From contig NZ_JTKH01000023.1 in the NCBI RefSeq assembly GCF_000827885.1, positions 213,041 to 277,040 on the forward strand: a DNA stretch of 64,000 nt, given 5' to 3'. The translations under genes were made by a program, and so were the position numbers. Below, piece after piece: positions 41,099 through 49,753 of the stretch (the stretch's first letter is position 1; each line of letters starts with the position of its first letter). The DNA is from Vibrio renipiscarius (GTDB lineage Bacteria; Pseudomonadota; Gammaproteobacteria; Enterobacterales; Vibrionaceae). The notes beneath the pieces are model-generated. The model was given only the letters and a program-made list of their open reading frames with translations. It was not told the origin of the DNA and searched no databases.

Positions 41099-41491
41099 TT
41101 AGTGATTTTCTTCTTGGTCAGCAAGGTGCTCGATCACTGGTAAGCGAATAAACCAACTAAGCAAACCCAACAGCATGACTAGCAGCATAATCTTTAACCA
41201 ATCGTGCGGGACGACATAGATGGAAAATGAAAAACTCGCGATCATCACCAACGCACCACGCCATTTTACTTTTTGCGAAACGGCTCGATATTGGTGCCAA
41301 TTAGTAATGATAGGGCCAAATGTTGCATGCTCACTCAACCAACGATGGAAGCGAGGGCTACTACGCATAAAGCAGGCGCTCGATAGCAGAACGAAAGGGG
41401 TGGTTGGAAGAATAGGAAGGAAGATGCCTAATATACCTAGACACAGACTTAAGCCACCAATCAGGTTTAAGAAAAAACGACGAATAATGAT
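41099..41491 (-). CDS. ybaN: YbaN family inner-membrane protein (DUF454), non-ATG start
   Basis: 130-residue membrane protein. From the first ATG only 89 residues would be made, starting MRSSPRFHRWL. In the same frame upstream lies the family's N-terminal half (LSLCLGILGIFLPILPTTPFVLLSSACF), which aligns with E. coli YbaN end to end. The open frame begins after a stop codon with ATT TGG AGT AAA GCC ATC ATT ATT CGT, with no ATG, GTG or TTG. GGAG lies 7 bases before the ATC at 41491, where relatives would have ATG. So initiation is at ATC or ATT, or the long form is no longer made. Function unknown. It lies upstream of apt and follows a small membrane-protein gene. Confidence 0.75.
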   Translation of the reverse strand: MIIRRFFLNLIGGLSLCLGILGIFLPILPTTPFVLLSSACFMRSSPRFHRWLSEHATFGPIITNWHQYRAVSQKVKWRGALVMIASFSFSIYVVPHDWLKIMLLVMLLGLLSWFIRLPVIEHLADQEENH

Positions 41492-41510
41492 GGCTTTACT
41501 CCAAATTTAA

Positions 41511-41642
41511 CTAGAAACCCGCATAGCCATTAAAGACACGAATCCACGTTAGCGTAGCCGGAAGCGTTGGAATTAATAACACAGCGATAAATCCAAGAAA
41601 GTAGAAAATATTATAAGGTTCTTTAAAATTTTTGTCTGCCAT
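41511..41642 (-). CDS. Small 43-residue membrane protein
   Basis: Reads MADKNFKEPYNIFYFLGFIA to the C-terminal RVFNGYAGF, with one membrane segment from about Y14 to L30. A purine-rich AAGAGAG lies about 8 bases before the ATG. Its TAG stop is 19 bases before the proposed ybaN start, so the two are probably cotranscribed and may be translationally coupled. I recognise no named family. Confidence 0.6.
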   Translation of the reverse strand: MADKNFKEPYNIFYFLGFIAVLLIPTLPATLTWIRVFNGYAGF

Positions 41643-42117
41643 TACTCACTCTCTTTACCGTCAATAGGGAACAACGTTAACCAATCGCACAATTGTTACT
41701 TGCATGATCAACACTTGTTAATAATTATAGCGTACACGCATTAACCTAAACACCGACTAACAGTGTGGTTACTACTTATAAAGTGAGGTTAGCGAACGAA
41801 TTAAGACGGAATAACAGAAGGTTATGAGGCGAAATGACGTTATAAAAACATGTTTCTGGCGGTAACAAGGCATGCAGGTCGTCAACCGACGAACACCGCT
41901 AAAAAGTCTATTAATGAGCGATATTGAACAAGCGATGTCATGAGATTTAAAAGCAATAGCCAAAGACTCGCCACTGAAATAGAACGGGGATCCATATGGT
42001 ATGGATCCCATCGAGAGCCGACTTATCGTATTGAGCGGGTAAACGAACATCACCGAAAGCTAAATGGCCAACCTGCACCTTTCGCCTTTTGATTGGCGAT
42101 GACGTTGGTGATTTGGA
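41643..42117. other. Intergenic region upstream of the ybaN operon
   Basis: 475 bases. It must include the promoter of the 43-residue gene and the 3' end of rssB transcription. An open frame at 41772-42053 on the minus strand has an unconvincing composition and spans a palindrome. The only strong structure is the palindrome at 41987-42009. Confidence 0.5.
41987..42009. repeat. Perfect 10-bp inverted repeat with 3-base loop
   Basis: GGGATCCATA (41987-41996), TGG, TATGGATCCC (42000-42009). There is no T tract on either side. It lies about 110 bases past the rssB stop codon. Confidence 0.8.
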
Positions 42118-43212
42118 CTAGGATTTTTTCGACAAATCTAAAGCAAAACTGCTGGCACCTAATCGGTTTAAGCTAACCACGCAATGTTGGTCGATATAGA
42201 GATCGGTCGTGGTGAAATTTTTCATGCATTTCTCGCCCAAGCGAACGCCTGCCGGAATGTGTTTCACCAACTCCCCACTACGATAGCGTGATTCAATGCC
42301 GGCGGGCAGTAAACTGATGGTCCCTTCCGCGACATCCGCCACACCAAACAATGCGCGTATCGGCGTCGCACAGTCTGCACAGTTGATCCCTTTTTCAAGA
42401 AGTTCAGCGAGATCTTTAAGGTTTGCGTTGAACGACTTTAAATTGCGCAAGTAATCATGGAAAAGCGCTCTCACCAATAATGTGGTTGCCGCGCCATGCC
42501 CATACACGTTATCAGAATCGACAAGATAAAAGATAAACTGCCCTTTCATTAACCACGCGTAGTCAAACACCAGCGGCATAACATCGGTTGATTGTAAAAG
42601 TCGGTAACTGCATTTCCAGTCGCCTTGCGCGGTCTCTTTTTCAGGCAATAGAGCATGCAACAAATCTTTCGCCGAACTTGGGTTATTCTCAAGATAATCA
42701 AGATGCCAATGCAACTCTTGTTCATCCGGCATATCACCGCTGTCCACGCGAAACCATTGACTTGCAAAATCACGATTATCGCCAATATGGCTGTCTGAAT
42801 CTTCTAATGTATTTTCAATGGCGTCGGTTAAGTTGGTTGGGTCACTGATCGGTTTCGGTAAAAAATCTTTGATACCGAAACGTAGGGCTCTCGCAACGTC
42901 TGACATTTCTTCGGTTGCAGACACAACAATAACAGGCAATGATGGGTATTCTAAACTGACCTCTTCAACAAACTCGATACCGTTTAGCACAGGCATCGCG
43001 AGGTCACACAAAACGAGATCAGGCTCAAACTCACGTAAATGCTTTAGGCCAGCCAGTCCATCTTCCGCTTCGAGCACTTCATATCCTTGTGCCACTAAAA
43101 TCGATGCGGTGATACGACGAAAAATTGGGTCATCATCCACCAGCATCACCCGTTTTTTCTTCGCTAGGGCATGACCTGATGGTAAAACCTTAGCCTCTGA
43201 TACTTTATGCAT
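42118..43212 (-). CDS. rssB: RssB-type response regulator with PP2C-like output domain
   Basis: 364 residues. The receiver domain (about 20-140) has the acidic pair in VDDDP, phospho-acceptor D70 in LVLCDLAMPVLNG, the SATEEMSDVARALRFG switch region and K in LPKPIS near 119. The C-terminal half resembles the PP2C-like domain of E. coli RssB (RLLQSTDVMPLVFDYAWL, VYGHGAATTLLVRALFHDYL) but lacks an evident phosphatase metal set. RssB delivers RpoS to ClpXP; this protein probably does the same in Vibrio. It is divergent from aphB across 245 bases. Confidence 0.85.
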   Translation of the reverse strand: MHKVSEAKVLPSGHALAKKKRVMLVDDDPIFRRITASILVAQGYEVLEAEDGLAGLKHLREFEPDLVLCDLAMPVLNGIEFVEEVSLEYPSLPVIVVSATEEMSDVARALRFGIKDFLPKPISDPTNLTDAIENTLEDSDSHIGDNRDFASQWFRVDSGDMPDEQELHWHLDYLENNPSSAKDLLHALLPEKETAQGDWKCSYRLLQSTDVMPLVFDYAWLMKGQFIFYLVDSDNVYGHGAATTLLVRALFHDYLRNLKSFNANLKDLAELLEKGINCADCATPIRALFGVADVAEGTISLLPAGIESRYRSGELVKHIPAGVRLGEKCMKNFTTTDLYIDQHCVVSLNRLGASSFALDLSKKS

Positions 43213-43457
43213 GGAAATGCCTCACACAAGTTCTTAAAATTAAGAAATATGACTTATTATTATATTTATAAGTAAAATAGGTAACTCTTACAAAAATAGT
43301 CGCGAACCGCTATTTATACAAATATGCGTAACTCTCGCTTTGCTGCACACAAGATGTATGAAATGATAAAGATCGTGATACTTGTTGATATGTCTCAATC
43401 TTTAACTGTGATGATCAATATAAATTAACTCTATTCGTAAAAAAATGTGTCCTGCTG

Positions 43458-44333
43458 ATGAAATTAGATGATCTAAACCTGTTCCGACTGGTTGTCGAAA
43501 ATGGGAGCTACACCGCAACATCACGTAAAACTATGATTCCTGTTGCAACCATTACGCGACGCATTCAAGCTTTAGAGGATGCATTAAACTTAAGGCTCCT
43601 CAATCGCCATGCGCGTAAGCTGTCGCTTACAGAGGCGGGTGAACGCTTTTATAACGAATGCTCGCCTTTATTGCAGCGTTTATCCTTTGTTACTGAAGAA
43701 ATTTCAGACGAATGTCGCGGTGCGGCAGGAAAAATTAGAATTTCATCGCCATCCAACTTAACTAAACGCATGATGATGCCGATGTTCAATGCATTTATGC
43801 AAAAATATCCTGACATTAGCATCGAATTGAATACCAGTAATCATGCCGATAAACTTGACCCTACCGAATGGGATGTCATTTTCCGTGTCGGTCCACAACG
43901 TGATTCAAGTTTAATCGCGCGTAAAATCAGTTCGGTCAAAGATATTTTAGTCGCAAGTCCGGATTATTTTCGTACTCATCCCGTCCCTACTCACGCTGAA
44001 GAACTTCATAACCATTTATTGTTAAAAGGTGATCCACTTAAAAAATGGCAACTTATCAATGAAAGTGGCGAAGTGATCATCAATAATGATAATGGCCGCT
44101 TCCAAGCAAATGCGTTAAATGTGGTGCGTAGTGCCTGTTCTGAAGGACTAGGTATTACATTGATGCCAGACGTTATGATTCGCGAATTTATCGAAGATGG
44201 GAGCTTAGTGCAGGTATTGAAAGATTGGAGTGCGAACCCGCGCGATATCTACATGCTGTATAACCATAAAGACCATCTGCCTGAAAAAGTCCGTCTGTTT
44301 ATCGATTTTGTGATTGCTTACAACATTCACTAA
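43458..44333 (+). CDS. aphB: LysR family regulator AphB
   Basis: In V. cholerae AphB activates tcpPH with AphA and responds to low oxygen and low pH. 291 residues: the N-terminal winged helix MKLDDLNLFRLVVENGSYTA with VATITRRIQALEDALNLRLLNRHAR, then the ligand domain (RISSPSNLTKRMMMPMFNAF, EWDVIFRVGPQRDSSLIARKI). The sequence follows V. cholerae AphB nearly throughout. Cysteines lie at 68, 86 and 227; C227 in RSACSEGLG probably equals the redox-sensing Cys235 of the published numbering, an offset of 8. It has its own promoter and is divergent from rssB. Confidence 0.93.
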   Translation: MKLDDLNLFRLVVENGSYTATSRKTMIPVATITRRIQALEDALNLRLLNRHARKLSLTEAGERFYNECSPLLQRLSFVTEEISDECRGAAGKIRISSPSNLTKRMMMPMFNAFMQKYPDISIELNTSNHADKLDPTEWDVIFRVGPQRDSSLIARKISSVKDILVASPDYFRTHPVPTHAEELHNHLLLKGDPLKKWQLINESGEVIINNDNGRFQANALNVVRSACSEGLGITLMPDVMIREFIEDGSLVQVLKDWSANPRDIYMLYNHKDHLPEKVRLFIDFVIAYNIH

Positions 44334-44462
44334 GTCCCGATTTACGTTGATACTTGAAATCGACTCTATGAAAAGAGCTTGGCACTGCCAGGCTCTTTTT
44401 GAACAACCATGATCATCTTCAACACAGCAAACGCGATCGCCTATACTCGCGTATCTAGATCA

Positions 44463-45011
44463 TTATAAAAATTCGACAAATTTAGTGAGCTCACGCTCTG
44501 GGACTTTCATCGGCGTACAACCTGGCGTTCCTAGATAGAGGAAACCGACGATTTGATCCTCTGCTTGTAAGTGAAACGCATCCCGTACACTCTCATGGAA
44601 CATCCATTTCCCTGAACGCCAAAAACCTTGGAAATCTTGAGCGATTGCCGCCATTTGCATGGCATGCGCCGCGCATCCTGCTGATAAATATTGTTCAAAG
44701 GCAGGGACTTTTTCATGCGGGGTTACTCGGGCGATTACCGTAATCACCATAGGGGCACGAAACGGAGCTTGGCTCACTTTATCGATGATGGCTTGGTCAC
44801 TATTCTCCGCTTCTGCGGCCGTCACCAAAATGTTCGCCAATTTTCTTAAGCCCTCACCCTGAGCAATCACAAAACGCCAAGGCGTTAAGCCACCATGGTC
44901 AGGGGCACGTAAACCCGCTCGAATAATATTCTCTAACGCTTTCCCTTCTGGCGCAGGGGCTGAAAGTCGCGCAATCGAGCGCCGATTGAGTAATAAATCT
45001 AAGGCATCCAT
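44463..45011 (-). CDS. ydjA: NAD(P)H nitroreductase YdjA-like
   Basis: FMN-dependent flavoprotein of 182 residues in the nitroreductase fold. It begins MDALDLLLNRRSIARLSAPAP, with the FMN-binding RRS near residue 10, then LRAPDHGGLTPWRFVIAQGEG, APMVITVIARVTPHEKVP and AGCAAHAMQMAAIAQDFQGFWRSG, and ends with GFLYLGTP. Its natural substrate is not known; small enzymes of this type reduce quinones or nitroaromatics. It stands alone between aphB and fadJ. Confidence 0.9.
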   Translation of the reverse strand: MDALDLLLNRRSIARLSAPAPEGKALENIIRAGLRAPDHGGLTPWRFVIAQGEGLRKLANILVTAAEAENSDQAIIDKVSQAPFRAPMVITVIARVTPHEKVPAFEQYLSAGCAAHAMQMAAIAQDFQGFWRSGKWMFHESVRDAFHLQAEDQIVGFLYLGTPGCTPMKVPERELTKFVEFL

Positions 45012-45196
45012 AACAATCCTTATTGGGTTCCATATCCTTTCATCATAACGGCCTTCTTCTGTATTTCACAATTTCTTAAGCAAAATAAAACCCAATAAAC
45101 GGCAGCTAAACACTGATATTTATTGGGTTTATATCAAGACCGTGATTTGGCATTCTTTACATCGAATATTTGAATCGACGAATAGAATTCAAACGT

Positions 45197-47308
45197 TCAA
45201 TAGAAAGACTGATTTAAACTTGCTCGAGTCAATAAACCATCGCAAGGCGCGAATCGATCGCCATATTTTTCAGCATGTTCATTCATCAATTCAACCAATT
45301 TGACGATGCCAATCTGATCCATATAGCGGAACGGCCCCCCTAAAAATGGCGGGAAACCAATGCCGAAAATCGCCCCAATGTCACCGTCTCTTGGTGATCG
45401 AATGATCCCCTCATCTAAGCAGCGCGCCGCCTCATTAAGCATTGGCAACAGACAACGCATCGCCATCTCTTTACTGGCCATCTTCGATTCAGGCGTAAGA
45501 TTGAGGAGTTTATAGACACTCTTATCCACCTGCTTCTCTTTGCCTTTGTAGGTATAAAAGCCTTTGCCCTTTTTACGCCCCTTACGGCCATCCTTGAGTA
45601 ACGTATCAAACACCTCTGGACCTTGGAAGCGAGGGCCAAGCTCATTCACCAGTATCGGCATGATCTTCGCGCCAATATCGACGCCCACCTCATCCAGTAA
45701 GGTGATAGGACCAACAGGGAAGCCAGCATCAAGGAGTGCACCGTCAAGTTGCTCAATCGGTTCTCCCGTTAACAAGATGTGCGCCGCCTCGTTCATATAA
45801 GGCGCCAATATCCGGTTAACATAAAAACCGGCCCGATCTTTCACTACAATGGGCGTTTTACCTTGTTTGCGAGCAAGCTCCACCACCGTGGAAATCGTTT
45901 GTTCGGAGGTGGTTTGATGTGGAATCACTTCCACCAGCGGCATTTTTTCTACCGGACTAAAGTAATGCAGACCAATCACATTTTCAGGGCGTGCGGCGTG
46001 TTGCGCAATTTGATGGATGGGAAGCGATGACGTGTTCGTCGCAAAGATGGTGTCGTGTTTAGCATTTTGTTCAATGTCCGCCACCATTTGCTGCTTAAGT
46101 GCCAAATCTTCAAACACCGCTTCAATCACGACATCAGTATGCTCAAAACCAATAAAGTCAGTCCCTCCGGAGAGTTGCTGCATGCGACTTTGTAACTGCG
46201 CTTTGCTTAAGATTCGGCGTTGACGTTGCTTTTCAAACAACTTGAAGTTGTAGTTGAGCGCATTCAATACGCCATCATTACTCACATCCTTGATACGAAC
46301 CGGCCGTTTGGCTTTTGCCACGGTTACATGGCTAATACCAGCCCCCATTAAGCCACCACCAAGCACGGCGACACGCTTGACGCTGGTCGGTACGGCATCA
46401 CCACCGTGTTCTTTCTTCATCTCGGTCGTGGCAAAAAAGATCGAACGTAACGCTTTAGATTCATCACTCATGACTAATTTGCCAAAGCGCTCCGCTTCAT
46501 AAGCCAGACCTTTATCAAAGCCGTGCTCTAAACCGTAACGAATTACGTCTAAAATCGCTTCCGTTGCCGGGTAGTTACCCCGTGTTTTCTGTGCAGTCTT
46601 CTTCGCCGCTTGTTCAAAAATCACTTTGCGGCCAAAACCGGTTTGCGCCATTAGTTTTTCTTTCGCGCCGACCTTATGTTTTGCCTTTCCCTTGCCTTCG
46701 ACAAATTGTTTGGCGACATCAAGCAAAATGGTCGGGGCCACACACGCATCGACCACACCCAATTTTTGCGCTTTTTTCGCCCGTAATTGCTTACCCGTTA
46801 ATATCAAATCGAGCGACGGAAGGAGACCAATAAGTCTCGGTAGACGTTGCGTGCCCCCCGACCCCGGTAACAAACCCAATTGCACCTCAGGTAGACCCAA
46901 GCGAGTTTTATCGTCATCACTACACACACGATAATCGCAAGCAAGCGCCAGTTCTAAGCCGCCGCCCAAACACGGGCCATGAATTGCCGCGACAACGGGA
47001 AAGGTTAACTTAGAGAGTTTTTCAAACATCTCTTGCCCCTTCGTTGCCAAGGCTTGAGCTTCTTGTTCAGTTTGGCACGCATCAAGCATGCGTACATCCG
47101 CGCCCGCGACAAAATTATCGGGTTTACCCGAGTGAATAATTAGCCCTTTCAACGCGGTTTTGTGTTGGTCAAGTTCAGTAAAGACTTGCTCCATTTCTTC
47201 GGCGAACGCCGCTTGGAGTGTATTCATTTTTTCATTCGGAACATCGATACACAGCCACGCAACGTTCTGCTCATCAATGGTGAGATTAAAGGCTTTAAGA
47301 TCGGTCAT
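45197..47308 (-). CDS. fadJ: Fatty-acid oxidation complex alpha subunit FadJ
   Basis: Two-domain beta-oxidation enzyme: enoyl-CoA hydratase and 3-hydroxyacyl-CoA dehydrogenase. The N-terminal crotonase domain of 703 residues has [12 protein letters not shown] and [17 protein letters not shown] (oxyanion loops). The dehydrogenase starts at [19 protein letters not shown] near 308 and includes the [15 protein letters not shown] motif. Its ATG overlaps the fadI stop by one base (TAATG), so the pair is translationally coupled. The FadJ rather than FadB name rests on the operon with fadI and on length. Confidence 0.94.
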   Translation of the reverse strand: MTDLKAFNLTIDEQNVAWLCIDVPNEKMNTLQAAFAEEMEQVFTELDQHKTALKGLIIHSGKPDNFVAGADVRMLDACQTEQEAQALATKGQEMFEKLSKLTFPVVAAIHGPCLGGGLELALACDYRVCSDDDKTRLGLPEVQLGLLPGSGGTQRLPRLIGLLPSLDLILTGKQLRAKKAQKLGVVDACVAPTILLDVAKQFVEGKGKAKHKVGAKEKLMAQTGFGRKVIFEQAAKKTAQKTRGNYPATEAILDVIRYGLEHGFDKGLAYEAERFGKLVMSDESKALRSIFFATTEMKKEHGGDAVPTSVKRVAVLGGGLMGAGISHVTVAKAKRPVRIKDVSNDGVLNALNYNFKLFEKQRQRRILSKAQLQSRMQQLSGGTDFIGFEHTDVVIEAVFEDLALKQQMVADIEQNAKHDTIFATNTSSLPIHQIAQHAARPENVIGLHYFSPVEKMPLVEVIPHQTTSEQTISTVVELARKQGKTPIVVKDRAGFYVNRILAPYMNEAAHILLTGEPIEQLDGALLDAGFPVGPITLLDEVGVDIGAKIMPILVNELGPRFQGPEVFDTLLKDGRKGRKKGKGFYTYKGKEKQVDKSVYKLLNLTPESKMASKEMAMRCLLPMLNEAARCLDEGIIRSPRDGDIGAIFGIGFPPFLGGPFRYMDQIGIVKLVELMNEHAEKYGDRFAPCDGLLTRASLNQSFY

Positions 47309-48615
47309 TATTCAACCTCCAGTATCATAGCTGCGCCTAAACCGCCCGCTGCACAAGCAGTGTTCAATGCTAAACCGCCACCGCGTCGTTTCAGTTCGCG
47401 TAACGTTTGCGTCATCATGCGAGCTCCGGTCGCTGCAAACGGGTGGCCATAGGCGATAGAGCCGCCTAATACGTTAAATTTATCCATGTCGATTTCGCCA
47501 ATCGCCTTACTGCGCCCCAATTTTTCTTGGGCAAACTTATCGCTCGCAAACATCTTCACGTTAGAGAGCGCTTGCGCAGCGAATGCTTCATGCATGTCGA
47601 TTAGAGTTAAATCACTCAAAGAAATGCCTGCGCGATCGAGCGCGATCGGTGTCGCGTACGATGGCCCCATTAACATATCTTGCTCGACCCCAATAGCCGA
47701 AAACGCATAAGAGCGAATGTAGCCTAAAATCTCTAATCCCAACTCTTTCGCCTTACCTTCACGCATCAACATAACGGCAGCGGCACCATCAGTTAACGGA
47801 GTGCTGTTGGCGGCAGTCACACTGCCATACTGGCGGTCAAAGGCTGGTCTCAATTTTGAGTAACTCTCAAGCGTCGAGTCGTGGCGAATATTATTGTCTT
47901 CCGCCAACCATTGTTTATAGGGCGCCGGAAATGCTGTCATCACTTCACCTGCGATTTTGCCCTCTTTCCACGCTTGAGACGCAAGGGTATGGGAACGATG
48001 CGCGAGTGCATCTTGTTCTTCACGGCTAATGCCGTGGCTCTTGGCCATTTGTTCTGCGGTTTGGCCCATGGACAACCCAGTAGAATACTCGGCAACCGCA
48101 GGCGGAACCGGCATGAGATCTTTCATTGAAAAAGATTTAAGGATAGTGAGCTTTTGCGCCACTGTTTTGGTTTTACTGAGCGCGAGTAAATTAGCCGCCA
48201 ATTTTTTAGAGACGCCAATTGGCAACACGGAAGAAGAATCGGCGCCACCTGCGATACCCACGTCAATAGTGCCGGCCATAATGCTTTCTGCAACATTGAC
48301 GGCGGCTTGAAAACTGGTCGCACACGCGCGAGTTACGCTGTAAGCATCGGTATGTACATGCATCCCCGTCCCCAACACAATTTCACGTGCAATATTGGGC
48401 GCTTCTGGCATTTGAACAACTTGGCCAAACACCACTTGTTCTATTAATTTGGCATCAATATCGGTTCGAGCAAGCATCTCGCTCACCACCATTTTGCCTA
48501 AATCAATGGCTGGGACTTGGCTAAACTCAGTACTTTGACGCGCAAATGGCGTACGAAGCCCGGCAACAATCGCGATTCGCTCGCCATTGCGAGTAGTTAA
48601 TTCCTGCTTACCCAT
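47308..48615 (-). CDS. fadI: 3-ketoacyl-CoA thiolase FadI
   Basis: Releases acetyl-CoA in the last step of beta-oxidation. 435 residues: nucleophilic Cys in [20 protein letters not shown] near 98, [13 protein letters not shown] near 340, [13 protein letters not shown] with the active-site His, and the second Cys in [30 protein letters not shown] precedes the ATG. It is the first gene of fadIJ, with a FadR-like site about 66-82 bases upstream. Confidence 0.95.
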   Translation of the reverse strand: MGKQELTTRNGERIAIVAGLRTPFARQSTEFSQVPAIDLGKMVVSEMLARTDIDAKLIEQVVFGQVVQMPEAPNIAREIVLGTGMHVHTDAYSVTRACATSFQAAVNVAESIMAGTIDVGIAGGADSSSVLPIGVSKKLAANLLALSKTKTVAQKLTILKSFSMKDLMPVPPAVAEYSTGLSMGQTAEQMAKSHGISREEQDALAHRSHTLASQAWKEGKIAGEVMTAFPAPYKQWLAEDNNIRHDSTLESYSKLRPAFDRQYGSVTAANSTPLTDGAAAVMLMREGKAKELGLEILGYIRSYAFSAIGVEQDMLMGPSYATPIALDRAGISLSDLTLIDMHEAFAAQALSNVKMFASDKFAQEKLGRSKAIGEIDMDKFNVLGGSIAYGHPFAATGARMMTQTLRELKRRGGGLALNTACAAGGLGAAMILEVE

Positions 48616-48680
48616 TGTTTCTCCTTACAATAAGTGCAACCAAAAGACGTTTCCTAGCGACGAATGACTTTGGCCAATTT

Positions 48681-48697
48681 AGAGGTCTGACCAGAAT
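48681..48697 (-). promoter_or_regulatory. FadR-like operator before fadIJ
   Basis: On the minus strand it reads ATTCTGGTCAGACCTCT, with the TGGTC-x-GACC core of the enterobacterial FadR consensus. Its position upstream of fadI fits repression relieved by long-chain acyl-CoA. Confidence 0.65.
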
Positions 48698-48852
48698 TAT
48701 TGTAATCAAGTTGTTAAAACAATCAAACGCATGTTTAAATAAACGTGATTTCAAACTAGGAGAATAGCTAACTAAATGAAAATAAAGCGTTGTCGGAGAG
48801 TAAATTTTAGCTATATTTAGGACAATTGATCTGTGACGTGAGTAAATTTAGG

Positions 48853-48881
48853 CAAAAAAAAACCACACAAAGCTGTGTGGT
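48853..48881 (-). terminator. Strong orphan terminator on the minus strand
   Basis: Eight-pair stem ACCACACA/TGTGTGGT with a four-base loop, followed leftward by nine T. No minus-strand gene lies upstream of it; it ends the proposed small RNA. Confidence 0.92.
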
Positions 48882-49010
48882 CGGAATGTATAAAGCAATT
48901 AACTTACGCCAATTGAAATAATCAGTTTCCTGATTAGGAGAAAGTAAAGTCAGCCTTCAAAAGGAAGTGTCATCTTGCTCAACTCGTTAGTGAAACACTA
49001 ACTAGATGAC
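48854..49010 (-). ncRNA. Candidate small regulatory RNA, FNR-type promoter
   Basis: A predicted transcript of about 157 nt. From the 5' end: an eight-pair stem TGTCATCT/AGATGACA (arms at 49004-49011 and 48968-48975) enclosing GTTAGTG-TTT-CACTAAC (49002-48996 and 48992-48986); a CU-rich stretch ACTTCCTTTTGAAGG; CTTTACTTTCTCC; hairpin TAATCAG-GAAA-CTGATTA (48936-48919) with a tetraloop; an AU-rich linker; and a terminator with nine U. No start codon with a sensible ORF lies within. The UUUCUCCU stretch could pair with ribosome-binding sites. It is transcribed toward fadI but ends about 240 bases before it. It could also be a leader RNA of fadIJ, though the terminator argues against that. Confidence 0.68.
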
Positions 49011-49017
49011 AATATGT

Positions 49018-49058
49018 ACTATAACCGCTGAATCACTACAGTTTTTGAATTAGATCAA
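49018..49058 (-). promoter_or_regulatory. FNR box and -10 element of the small RNA
   Basis: TTGAATTAGATCAA at 49045-49058 matches the FNR consensus TTGAT-N4-ATCAA at 9 of 10 positions. TATAGT (49023-49018, minus strand) serves as the -10. With a start near 49010 the box centre is at about -41, the class II activator position. There is no good -35, as expected for an activator-dependent promoter. Confidence 0.65.
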
Positions 49059-49189
49059 TTTTTCATGCGATTTCTCGTTAAACCGACAACAATTTACTAT
49101 CAAAACCCCTCGTTCTATGCATTTTTTGGCTAAGCGATGCTGGTTGAAAATCTCTTGGGTATCACTTCAACACCGTTTCGGAGGCTCTT

Positions 49190-49753
49190 TTGGCAATTTT
49201 AGACATTTTTGGGAAGAAAAAGTCAAAACGTCCGGTCGACTCTATTATGGACAGACAAAGAAAATATGAAGCTCTTGTGCGAGCCTATCACCGCGACTTG
49301 TATCGCTACGGCTATTGGTTGTGTAAAGATCCAACCATCGCCGAAGATTTGGTACAGGAAACGTGCTTGCGCGCATGGAAGTCACTCGACAGCCTACAAG
49401 ACGAAAAAGCGGCGAAATCATGGCTTATTACTATCTTGCGCCGAGAAAATGCACGACGCTTTGAACGTAAGCAGTTTGATTTAGTCGACATCGACGATCA
49501 CAGCAATGAAGCCAAAGTGAGTGATGATGCACACCATCAAACGGAGTGGATCCACGCTCAAATCATGAAGCTTGAAGTTGATTATCGCGAGCCGCTCTTT
49601 TTGCAAGTGGTGGGGGGCTTTAGTGGCGATGAAATTGGTCAAATACTAGAGCTAAATAAAAATACCGTGATGACCCGTCTATTTAGAGCACGCAATCAAC
49701 TCAAAGAGATGATGGAGTCAGCAGAGAATCAACGAGGAGCGCACAATGGATGA
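49190..49753 (+). CDS. ECF sigma factor
   Basis: 187 residues. Sigma region 2 has LVRAYHRDLYRYGYWLCKDPTIAEDLVQETCLRAWKS near 30-66. Region 4 is EPLFLQVVGGFSGDEIGQILELNKNTVMTRLFRARNQLKE near 133-172. It starts at TTG 49190 (MAILDIFGKKK), with GGAGG seven bases upstream. Its 3' end overlaps the DUF3379 gene by eight bases, so the pair is cotranscribed. Promoter targets cannot be read here; fad genes flank it on both sides. The -35/-10 of its own promoter were not recognised. Confidence 0.9.
   Translation: MAILDIFGKKKSKRPVDSIMDRQRKYEALVRAYHRDLYRYGYWLCKDPTIAEDLVQETCLRAWKSLDSLQDEKAAKSWLITILRRENARRFERKQFDLVDIDDHSNEAKVSDDAHHQTEWIHAQIMKLEVDYREPLFLQVVGGFSGDEIGQILELNKNTVMTRLFRARNQLKEMMESAENQRGAHNG

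Noticed and set aside
41772..42053. A 93-residue minus-strand ORF in the gap before rssB
   Set aside because: It has no ribosome site, odd composition and spans a palindrome; no family resemblance.
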